Shown piece by piece: positions 48,823 to 59,700 of a DNA stretch of 64,000 nt. Position 1 is the stretch's first letter. The number at the start of each line of letters is the position of its first letter. Source of the DNA: Hypomyces perniciosus. Taxonomy: Eukaryota; Ascomycota; Sordariomycetes; Hypocreales; Hypocreaceae. Under the pieces are notes generated by a model. The model saw nothing but the letters and a program-made list of their open reading frames with translations. It made no database searches and was not told the DNA's origin. The stretch lies in the NCBI GenBank assembly GCA_008477525.1, contig SPDT01000001.1, positions 682,001 through 746,000 on the forward strand, read 5' to 3'. The position numbers and the translations under genes were made by a program.

Positions 48823-49725
48823 CTAGACCACAATGGTCCTCGTGGCATCAAATGTGTATTCCGGAGGCAACGCTTCTGTTCTTACACGCACGTGGTTTGG
48901 ATAGACATAGCCACGCTGATTACCTATGACCCTGATGCCATTCACCATCAAGTCTGTTGTCCAGTGGGTATGTCCAAAGACCCAGTTGTGCACCGGTTTC
49001 CAGTTCCCCATTGTGCAAATGTCCGTCGCAAACGCCGTGTTTCGGAGTGATCCCTCGTGCTTGGGATGCGACGATCCAGCAATCAAGGGCGCGTAGTGCG
49101 TCACGACAATGACAGATCTTGGGGGTTGCTCGTTGTCCTGCTGGATATCCTTGACTTGTTGTCGCAGCCATGAAACGTCTGTAGAGTGAGCTGCGTCGTG
49201 CCTCTCTACAGTCCAGTTCTAAATTCTCCTTGGGTCAGTTAACAGGCGTGAAACTTCGTCCGCTGCCTCGCGGGGAATGTGAGACCAGAGCGTGCAACCC
49301 AGGATGGAGATCCCGGAGTTGTCTGGCATATCGTACCGGTGCCTGTGGAGGAGCGTCATCTTCCTCTCTAGGCACGGGTCCAACACCATGTTTTGAGCCA
49401 TCTCTAGGCCGGACTGATAATCCATGTCATAGAATTCGTGATTCCCAAGCACAAGGAAAACGCGCTTGTACCGTGCTGTTTGTCGCCGGAGGAAGGCGAC
49501 ATACCCGTTATAGTCCTTGAGTCGACCGATGTCTCCAGCGAGAATGAGGAAAGGGGCACTAGCAGGAAAGTCGAATGAGGTGTACTCTTCATTAACTTCA
49601 AGGTGTAGATCGGACATGATCTGGAAGTGATAGGCCGCCGCGGAGGAGTGCTGACGGATAAACCCTGGCGGTCTTCTCAAGGCATGCCTGATGCTGGTGC
49701 TGGTTCTCAGCCACATCCTCGTCAT
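48823..49725 (-). CDS. calcineurin-like metallophosphoesterase with in-frame stop
   Basis: One continuous frame of 301 codons runs from the ATG at 49725 to the stop at 48823, interrupted by a TAG at 49219-49221 (codon 169). Motifs before the stop: SDLHLEV, FLILAGDIGRL and LVLGNHEFYDMDYQSG. After it, still in the same frame: NWTVERHDAAHSTDVSWLRQ, VVTHYAPLIAGSSHPKHEGS and NWVFGHTHWTTDLMVNG. All metal-ligand blocks of a small fungal phosphoesterase are therefore present, split across the stop. The basic N-terminus (MTRMWLRTSTSIRHALRRPP) looks like a mitochondrial presequence. A 36-nt GT..AG span ending at this TAG exists, but it is shorter than any other intron here (minimum 49). The stop is either a nonsense change (CAG to TAG would suffice) or an error. 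Substrate unknown. Confidence 0.78.
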
Positions 49726-50649
49726 TGCTGGTGTTTTATGGGATACACAAAATGATGATGATGAAACAAAGATAGATCTGAGGGGGCGGTTTAAGACGTG
49801 AAAGTAGGAGCAAGGTTGGTCACTCGGAGAATATGATGCGCCGCGCAAGTTCCAGAAACTCAAAACAAACCAAAATGTTAAAACGCAAATACAAATGTTG
49901 AGCCCAATATAGGGGCAATTTTCCCTACCATTCAAACAGAAAAACGGACGGTATCTGCATATTGTATTGTATTAACGGTTCCTCACTTTAGACAGGGCTG
50001 TCTGAACATAATCAGTGAGTAGAAGCCAATGCCTAGAACCGCATATGTGCGCATTTTGAACAGCCTACAGCACACCATCTGCTGACAATGAACTGAAGCA
50101 AGGAAAGAAGGTCGGTAGATAAACAACACCTCCGTGTCTGAGAAGGGTTCAGAAAGCCCAAGAGGCATTCGCTCAGCCTGGTGGACATGCGTCGGTATAG
50201 AATATAGATAAAGGACTACCCTATAAATGGCTGCGGCGGTGCTGGCCACTGCTTTGAGTGATGTGGCGCGCGCCTCACGACAGTGGGCCATTACGAGTGT
50301 CTAAACCGCTTTGGGGACCGAGTGGCTTGATGCACAGGCTCAACTGGGCTTTGCTTCACCGAGCCCACCAAAACGGCTTTACTTACCCACGTGCTATCAC
50401 CACCCACTTTCTCGAACTTGCCTCATACCATGATATTACGATCCCTTTCTCGCTTGAGGCTTCACTCGAAGCCACCGTATCATATCGGATCTTGGAGTGA
50501 TGCTCTTCAGTTCCCTGAAACTGCTCCGTACTCAAACTCAGACTCCTCTGGCTCTGTGTCTCTGACATCACATCACTTTGGATGAATGTGGGGTTTACGG
50601 ATAGACCCTATGATCATTGATCAAGCTTTCAACGTGCAAACGTCGCCTG
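49726..50649. other. intergenic, about 0.9 kb
   Basis: This is the region upstream of the metallophosphoesterase and of the disrupted caspase-like gene. A 102-codon minus-strand ATG frame (49983-50291) and overlapping frames near 50383-50585 show no family features. Confidence 0.4.
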
Positions 50650-53600
50650 CATAAAAATGAGCGGCCAACAGCCCTATGTGACGATCCGCGCGCGGCGGCC
50701 TGCCGATGGAGATGACATCAGGAATGGCGGATCAAGCGTATGTCATGACTCCTTTCCGAGCTGTGCTGGCAGACAATGTGCTCATTCAACGTGGCCTAGG
50801 GTATGGGCTCGAATGATATACATGCTAGATCTGCAACCCACGACATAAGCCGGGCAAACTTCCATGTGAAGCATATTGGACAGTTCGCCAAGAGGCTCGA
50901 GGATGTGCGTTGACCCTGAAAGCATTGGAAGCAACAGTCTGACATTGACTCAAGTCTGCGGCACGAGCATTCCCAAACCGTGGCCGGTCATCCCAAAGGT
51001 ATAAGAGCGTCCAGGTTCTGTTGATGCACTGGGGGCTCCGATGACTTGTTTGTTTTGCCCGAGCTAGAGGACCTGGAGAAATGCTTGCGCGAAGACTACG
51101 ACTTTGGAACCGACATCTTTGCAATTCCATCAGAAAACTCCCATTTAGAGCTTATGATGAGGATAGGTCAATTGATCAAGGACCATGAATCTCAGGATAC
51201 GCTATTCATTGTCTATTATGGTGGGCATGCAAGGATTGACGAATCAAGGCAAAGCACCTGGTGTGCGTAAGTATTTCTCGCACCTGGAAAACGTGTTTCA
51301 GCTCCCTGATTGATTGTCTTTCAATAGCACTCGAGATCCCGACTCTCCTTGGTTGCAGTGAGTTCCCAAGCTGGCCTGTGACCCAACAAGCCACCTCCTT
51401 TCGCTCCGTACTAACCCTGCCCAGATGGTCCGCAATTCAAACCCTCCTGGAAAGATCAAAATCTGATGTCCTCATCCTTCTGGATTGTTGTGCTGGGGCT
51501 GCTAGTGCCACCTTCCCTACCGGAAATAGCATTACAGAAACGATATCGGCATCTAGCTGGGACGCTATCGCACCTGATCCGGGCCGGTACTCGTTTACTA
51601 ACGCTCTTATTGAAGTTCTACAAGAATGGCGGATGAGAGTCTTCTCTGCGGCAATGATACATGCCGAAGTGCTTGCTCGACTTAAACATCCAAGACCCAT
51701 TACCATTAATGGAAAGCATTTCGAAGCTCGGTCGACTCCGGTCCACTTTATGATGACATCTAATCACAAGGCGCCGAGCATCGAACTTTCACGAGCAGTC
51801 CCCGTCGAGAAAAGGTCGCTTTCCGCACCAACCAACACTAATCTCGATTTGGAGCCCATGACAGGACGGGCAGCGAATCCGGCAGATGTGATCCTGGATG
51901 GTCCCTTGTTGAATGAGCCTACCGAAGACACTCCCCACGTCATGATATCACTCGCCTTAGAAGAAGACCAAAGGTTGGACATCAATGCTTGGGAACAATG
52001 GCTTAATGCCTTCCCAGCCATGGCCAAGTATGTTAAGATCCAGGGCGTTTTCAAGAGCCACTCGACCTTGGTGTTGGTCTCAATGCCTGTGATGATCTGG
52101 GATCTTCTTCCAGAGGACCCTGCCACCTCTTTTATCGCATTCATTCGCTCCAACAACATGGTAGCCGATAAACAACGAGTACCACCGACACCCATTGCTA
52201 TCCCAGCCCAGCATCCTCAGCCTGAAACGGCAGACCTGACTCGGCCTCTTTCGTCTCTGGTGTTTCCGGAACCACATTCGCACCGACAGAGAACAGTGGT
52301 TTACTGAGCAGTTTAGAGGTTCACTTGGATTCACTGCAGGAATACGAGGACATGAGACATATTCACCCCAGCCAACCCCCTACGCCAGGGCATATGCAAC
52401 CTCCTCTGTCTTCGTCACCAATAAGTCATGGTCAAACACCCTTGGTGAGATCATCTTCGTTAAACACCTTGCAGCAATACTCGCAACCACCCTCAGCGAG
52501 CACAAGCCCTGTGATATCCAGACAGATGATTCTCAACCAGCAGCAGTCTCAGCGGCGGACCACTTTTGGGGTTGATGTACCCCAACCAAAAGCTTTTCTT
52601 CTCATGTTGAGAAGCGTCTTGAAGAGTACTATCAGCACAGGCCACTTCCCAATGATTCTGAGTGTGCTTTCCTTGCATCAAATATGGGAATAGAACCACT
52701 ACATCTGGGCTTGTGGTTCCATCACCGCGGAGAGGGACTGGTCACTAGCAGACTAGCCGCCATGAAAGTTAGTGATCTAACGTACGATGATGGCGGTGGT
52801 CCGTGATGATACTGCCAGCGGATCTCAATCAGCTTCTCGAAATGTCCCTGCCCGGTCAGATCTTGCTCTTCGACCTCCGACCGCAGTCAGAATACAAAGA
52901 TCACACATCCGTGGAGCTGTCATCTCCGCGTGCCGCAATCCTTCATAAGAGGCGCCTCTCTTGATATGGTGGGCGTTGCGATCGCCGAGGAAGAAGGCCG
53001 AAGTGTCTTTCTAAATGGCAAGACACAAGATGCATTGTGTTTTATTCTCGAGGACTAGAGCATGCCTGGGAATGTCCCTCGGCACAGCAATATTGGACAA
53101 GCTATCGGAAAGTGGCTGGAGAGGCAGAGGTTTCATTCTTAAGGGCCACTACCGGGAGTTCAGTGCATCATTGACAGCACATTACAGGAGAGAAGAAGAA
53201 TTTGAAGCTGAAGGCCTCAACATGGACATAAAGGTCAGGGAGCGGATGAACGGCAAAGTCAGCCGACGCTATGGAGAGCCAGGAGCGGTATGTGAGGTGG
53301 CTCGCCACGTAGAAGCAGAGGACCGGACACGGACTTCCGCATCATCACCTACAAGAACGTCTGAGAGAGTCGAAGCCATGCGGCACCATGAGCAGGAACT
53401 CGAATCAGAGCTAAAGGCCCGTTGTGGCGATCTATACAGAAAGCCCAGGACATTCAAGCCGCAGCGACACCACGAACACGATAATTTCGACACCAAGGCA
53501 CGGATGGTTAAGTACCTTGATCGTGGCCTCACTAAGATTCGAGGCCACCATCCACCATCGCCATCAGCTCCTATCAGCTCCAAGCTTACTGACGAAGGTT

Positions 53601-53722
53601 ACTTTGACCGAGTCCCCAAGAGCATGATGAATCAGATGAATATGTCGAAATCAGCAGGGAGGCGACTCAAGTGGAATGATACGGTCTGGTTAAGGTATCT
53701 GGTGACAAGGAGGTTCAAGTGA
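50650..53722 (+). pseudogene. shattered multi-domain gene: caspase-like, homeodomain-like, rhodanese-like
   Basis: Successive coding-like segments lie in order on the plus strand but in changing frames. Around 50835-50905: DISRANFHVKHIGQFAKRLE. From about 51046 comes a caspase-like domain with LFIVYYGGHA (His loop) and DVLILLDCCAGAASA (Cys loop). It is intact across two introns (51268-51327 and 51359-51424), which are inferred from good splice sites that keep frame. The frame changes near 52226 to SGVSGTTFAPTENSGLLSSL and a Pro/Ser/Gln-rich part, and near 52590 to a homeodomain-like helix set (EKRLEEYYQHRPLPNDSECA, then LGLWFHHR). It changes again near 52806 to a rhodanese-like start (GQILLFDLRPQSEYKDH), then near 52930 (VPQSFIRGASLDMV) and near 53015 (DTRCIVFYSRGLEHAWE). 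The last segment, to 53722, is charged and Pro-rich. At least eight frame changes are needed. The intact ancestor looks like one regulatory protein. Boundaries are approximate. Confidence 0.7.
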
Positions 53723-56700
53723 GGACGCCTTGCGGAAAGGCCGCGGGGGTGGCTTGTTGAATAAGATGTTCCGGCGGGCATAGGTCATCTACAGGTTACG
53801 AATAAGGTCACGGATTTGGAATATATGTGCTTTGGGTTAGCACTGTGGTGTTTCGGGTCATTTGCATCTGGGTTCACGTCAGAGATGTTTAGCTACTATG
53901 CAAGCAACTAGTTTTCCCCTCGATATACGGGTGAGACCAATGGCCGCCTTCCTTCGGGCTTTCCATTGATTTCCTTGATGCTCTTCCCAACAGGCTCTGT
54001 GAAACCAATTGACAACTACTGGGTGCGTTTAGAAATCTAGTGTATGTCACACAGAACCTATATAGGCGCTGGGGTAACAGCATAGGTAGGGATACCGGAC
54101 TGGTTTCTCAGCCCTTGGCTGACTGCTCGGCAGTATAAGCATCGTATTGGCCAAGGCTTAAGCGTTATTTCTGCATGTCATATACGAAACCGCAAGTGTT
54201 CTCGGCATACATTGGAATCTGTAGCACCTGAGATCATTTAGCATACGGAGAGAACAGGGTATGGCCCTTCACTCGCTACGTTTCTGCCCCGATAACAGTC
54301 CACACTACCTCAGACGGCTTCCAGAGCAATGAATTCTGTATTCCTCGATTCTGTTTGCCGGATCGGACTGGAGACATCACCGCCCCCTCATTGTGTCATC
54401 GGAAACGCCGCCACAGTCACGAATTCCAAATACCAACACGAATCCCTGCATGAAGCACGGGGGAGCGTCCATGAGAGTCCCGTATCCGTTTACGTGCAGC
54501 ATCTTTCCATCAACCATGTTTACGTATTCCTGGAGTAACATGACATGCAATAGGTGTGACAAGGATCCAGGGGGGGAGTGTGTCAGCGTAACGCTAGGAA
54601 ACTGAGATCGCTCTCCTTGCCACGAGTAGATAATGTTCGATGGAAGGGGGTACGCATGCGGATAGCCGGGGACACCACGTTGTTGAAGGAGAAGTCGGGA
54701 TTCTTTAGGAGATGGTTGATGTTGGTGGCGTTGTTACACAGATGACACTGCCACTTTGCGTCCTCATATATTGCGCTGTCAAATATGCTTGTAGCTAACC
54801 TACAGGATCGCATTTTACAACACCACAAGGAGCTTCCATATGAGAAGTCAAGAAGGGAAGAGAACCGATCCCATTAGTGTTTATTCGGTTGATCAAAACA
54901 CAAATACGTACAAGACTCAGAGTTTCGTTCTTCATAGTTACCCTGGAGAACTTGTCAACAGGGTGGTTGGATATTCCCGTTGACAGTAACACGACGACGC
55001 ACACGAGCTCGTGTATGTAGCTGTTGTGTTACAACCTATCCGAGACATGATCACATCAAAAACCTTATCCCTGGGAATTTCCATGACATTGTCTGGATCG
55101 TCAAAAGAACCTGAAACGAACATGGCTGACGTATGTCCCGGCTACGTGCCTCAAACAGACCTCGTGTTGATTTCCGTATTCTACGAATATGGGAACGACT
55201 TGTCAACAAACCTCCATGTCAATAATTACCGTGGTTTGCGATATGAGAGGAGTCTACACCATAGCTAGCTAGTACCTCTGCAAATGAATAGACAGTCCTG
55301 GTCACAGCAGTGCTTGTACGGCAGCGGTCGCTGAAGGCACTGTGGTATGCCAGTAGAGCTTTTCAGAATTCCTTTCTTGGCAGAAAATTAACTACCCAAC
55401 AGCCTGGCCTAAGAGATAGCAAACACACATACATCATGGCCGCGGCTTTGTGTGATGTACGACGAATGCGTGACTCTGCACACGAGTCTTCGTTGCGGGA
55501 ACATGTTGTGTTCTAGACCCCGTGGCTGTGCGAATCGATCAGATCCGAGTGATACGTCTTCCAGGTACGCTATGTATGACAGCCGTTCAGATGACTGACG
55601 GTAATGCGGTGTGAACGGTGGACAGCGCCAACGCTTGCCCGCGCCGCTGTCGAGACGGTGGGTTTTTGGTAAGTCAAAAGATACACAGACTTTGGCGTCG
55701 CACGGACGGACTATGTTGGTCAGGATCCGGGGTCCTTACCACTACAGGAGAGCAGTACGAGATGCAAGAAACCTCGCTGTTGTGTGAGGTTGAAATGCTC
55801 GTTATGAAAGGTTAGACCTCGTGTAGCTCAAGAGGGCATTTGGGGGTCGTGATGAGATGTCATTGCAAATGTGTTTGATCTGCAACTAGGTCCCGAGACA
55901 TCATTAGCACGTAGTAGTTTCTTTTGATCCAACTTATTCCCGTGTGTGTCTCGAAATCTGGCAGCTGTATCGTGAACACTTATCTCGTACTAGCAGTCAT
56001 ACTGAATGCAGCGTCTCAGCCCATCATACGGAAAGCTCCGTCCTCAGTTTGCCGCCCCCATGGTGTTCCCTCCTTGGTCAGCGCTATTCAGCATGCCTGA
56101 ACAAAGGAGGGAGGTCGGTTAGCACGAACGTAAGAAGTAGAGGCAGTGTCTCAGCTGTTTGACGCCGTTCCGAAGAAGAAAGAGACGTGCGCACCCCCCA
56201 CATAAGAGGGATTGTGTCAGATCAGCCTTTGAGATGGGAATTTCGGAGCGCGTGGCGTGGCGTAGCGTGACCCCATCTGTCGGGTTCCAGCCGCTACAGC
56301 TTTTTGTACTGATTGGGAGTAGTGTCCCGGACCCCCGGATGGGAATCCGGGACTGTGGTGTGTGATGGCCTTTTGCCCAGTTCAGTTGGGCTTGCGAAAG
56401 GCATCGCAGTGTGGGGAACATGCCTGTCCGGTCAGCAGACCTGCCTGATTGTGATTGACAAGTCGATGACAGATGTGCCATGGCAGCATGACAGTGGCAG
56501 CGCTCTGTAAAATGTCCCTTCCCCCCCCTTTTTTTTTTTTTTTTTTTGCTCTCTTGTCTCTTCCCCCAGCGCATGAAACCGTTGGGCTAGGCAGGAGGAG
56601 TCGGGTTTGGATGAGACAAAAAGTTCAGGTTCCAAATGTCAAGTCCTTGCTTGGGTTATGGTGCCATCCTGAGCTATTAAAAGAAACAACTCAACTCGGC

Positions 56701-59700
56701 GAGGTTAAAGGCGCGAAGTCCGTCTTCGCAATACGGAGTGGTAGTGGTACTAATACCTCGTACATCGTATGAATCTGCAACCCCCCTTTTGGCCCCCAAT
56801 TCTCCTCCTTTGACAGGTCCGCACGTCAGTGACGGGTGCAGGGGTTAGGGAGCCGAAGCAACGTTGGAACGGTGCGGGACGAGGAATAGCCAATCAAGGC
56901 CGCTCCAGCAAGGACAAAGGCGATGTGGGTGTTGTTTCAGGAAATCATCTCCGATGGTGTGGTTCTCGGTGAATCCATGTGGGTGGGCGGCTGAGATCAC
57001 GGTTAGGTAAAACGCAGCCTAACATAACCTGAACTGACCATCTTGCAACGAGCGGTCCCGACGATTCGTTGCCGGTGCCTCCCATATGGCGGCAGTAGTC
57101 AGTCCTTGTCTGAGTACTAGCTGTCATGTCCAACCAACATGCTCTCAAACGAGGACTTTGGCCACTGTCTTACCTTTTCATTTTCGAGGCCCAATGATTC
57201 ACACCCAAAAGTCTAATGACATGGGGCTGCTCCAGAATGGATAATGCAGAACCAGTGATTTGGCCATGATCTGAAATGATCACGACCTTGTGGCTACTGC
57301 CAACACGCAAGCAATCAACAGTCAAAAGCACGACTTGCTCGCATCTGCGGCCATTATTGAAACTGCGCGGCATGTTCTGATTTACATACCTCCTTCGTAC
57401 AGTTTGTGCTGTGTGCCTCGGGCCTTGGCTCGACCGGAGACCCGCAGGTCTCGTCGGCCTCGCGGCTAACTGCTGGGAGGGACCGCAAGTTTAGCCTAGA
57501 CCGCGGCTGAGCGACGATGACCCCTTTCTCAGCAGGCATGAACCATGGATCTGTCTGCACTCCTTGTAGCCGATAGAATATTCTCCATCATTTGTCTGTA
57601 CAGTGGCGTTCGTGTCGTAGATTAGTGATTCCCAACCCGCATATTCCAGTCGGATAGATGTTAGTTGCCCATCGCGATGAATAACGATGATGAGCTTTTC
57701 TCCACACAATTTTATGCAAACAACTAGCGAGAACTCTGTTGGCGATAGGCTGTATGGGGTGCCGTTGTGGCGGACAACCATCGCGATAGTACTCGTATGT
57801 TTTCAGCGCTCGCATTCCGATTCCGTCGGAACCTGGTGGATCGTCGAGGTGGCTTGCGTGACTCCCGAGTGCTCGTACCTCGCTATTGATCCAGATATAC
57901 ACGTATGTACTCTGTACTCCATGTTATGTATGTATGACATGGCATACCTGCCTGTGCGCCATACAGCATTAGTAGCATCATCGGTACTTCGTATTATCGG
58001 CTGTACGGAGTACTTCGTATGGACGGCGAAGAATATCCGTCATTGGGTCCAGGGATTGATCAGGGCGGCGCTCTCCGCTTGTGTGTACTCGTATGCGCCA
58101 CAAAGCTCACAGATCACCTTCTTTGCCGGCGTAAGATGATAATGATCTTGTTTTGGCTGCTTGCATACCTTGAAACAGCCACTGAAGACCGGGAGAAAGA
58201 CGGAAACAGGGGAAGAGAGAAGGATATCAAGATCGTCTTGGTATCGGCGCCACGTACTCCGTACGGGGGGAATGAATGGCGAGCAGCGAGAGGTGGCGTT
58301 TTGGATACAAAGGACTCATTGAAGGAGAATTGTTGAATAAAGTCATAAAATAAAGTCATAAAAACGGGAAGAAAAAAGCAAAAAGAGCCCACATTATCTG
58401 AAGCCTTCCCTGACGGAACTCTCAGCTGTCGTCATCAACACGGAGACGTGGACCTGCAATGCAGAAAGGATGATTGATTGATGATTGATGATCGATGACT
58501 GAAGACAGCGAACCCTAGCCCCAACAAATGGCACCATCTCAGTGCCGCGTGTACAAAGTACTTCCCCAGGTATCTGCTCTGTCCAGCAGCGGTACAGGGT
58601 ACAGGAGGTACCTGCGGAAAGCTCCGCATCCCAGAGGGCGAGGTACAAGGAGCATGTACTCGTAAGGGTAAGGGTACAAGCTGGAGTACGGACCAGCTCT
58701 GGGGACAGCGTATCACAGCCAGTCGCGGTGCTGCAAAAATAAACTTTGGAGAAATTGGGTTTTTCCTGCCAGCCGCTATCACCAGCTGTTGGTTCCTGCA
58801 GCTATCCCTATTTGGACGACGCAGGCCGTCTCCTCAGACTACCTAAGCCACGAATGCAGTTCGCTCTCCTCTCCTCAGTTCATATCCATATCCTCGTACG
58901 AGCACTATGTGTGTACGAGTGGTGGTACTCCATACCTGCGAGTACATACCCGTACATATGAAATGACCAGGCGGATTGACATGGCTCCACCCCTCCATCC
59001 CTCTGTCACGCACGGCAAACGATCTGGCCCCGAAGCGATCGCCAGCCCCCCAGCCCATGCGCCACCGAGGAGAGGAGCTTCCGCGCCATTCGTTAACGAT
59101 CTTGCCAGAGAGAGCTGTCAAAGGCCATGCTAGAGAGGAGACGGCATGGGGTAGCGGTAGCGGTAGCGGTAGTAGCAGTTGCAGTCGCTGTGGGCTGGCT
59201 GACTCCTCCGTAACATCGATCCAACGGTGGTGGTTTTCGACTCGTGCTAGGATACCTGACCGGCCGGTGCTCGCAATTCGTCCGCAAATTGCTACGTCGG
59301 GGTGAGCCCATGGTGCCTGGCCAAGAGGCTGATGACCAAGGTTTGTGCGACCAGGAGAGCTGCACAAGATCGATTTTGACAGCTCTCTAGGTGGACCCCG
59401 AGTCCGAACGAACCAAGCAGAAGCAGCCCCCAGATTGCGCATCCATGGACATGCATTTGCGCTACAACACAAGACGCCTCCTCGTGTCTTGTGGCCCCCA
59501 AGAACAAGCAGCAAAGTTGCGAGAGCAGCGCGCATCAGGAGCCTGCGGCTGGCTAAGCAAAGCGCCCAGTGGCTACTACCTGTGAACGCCGTTGAAATGT
59601 CTGAACCGCCCTAGAGTCATCATCACCACACTCATCGCTAAACTCAATTCGCACGGGAAATCCTGTCTACACACCCTCCCATGGCCGTTGCCAGTGTGCT

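Noticed and set aside
54583..55123. Overlapping minus-strand frames with some coding-like character (for example SFDDPDNVMEIPRDKVFDVI)
   Set aside because: The peptides are short, lie in different frames and match no family I know. They could be remnants of a decayed gene but cannot be described further.
57491..57902. Minus-strand frames near 57.5-57.9 kb
   Set aside because: They overlap each other in two frames, without splice logic or recognisable domain.
58843..59535. 230-codon minus-strand ATG frame in the gene-poor tract
   Set aside because: It spans a GGTAGC repeat, has no domain-like features and no homologous-looking segments. It is long but unsupported.
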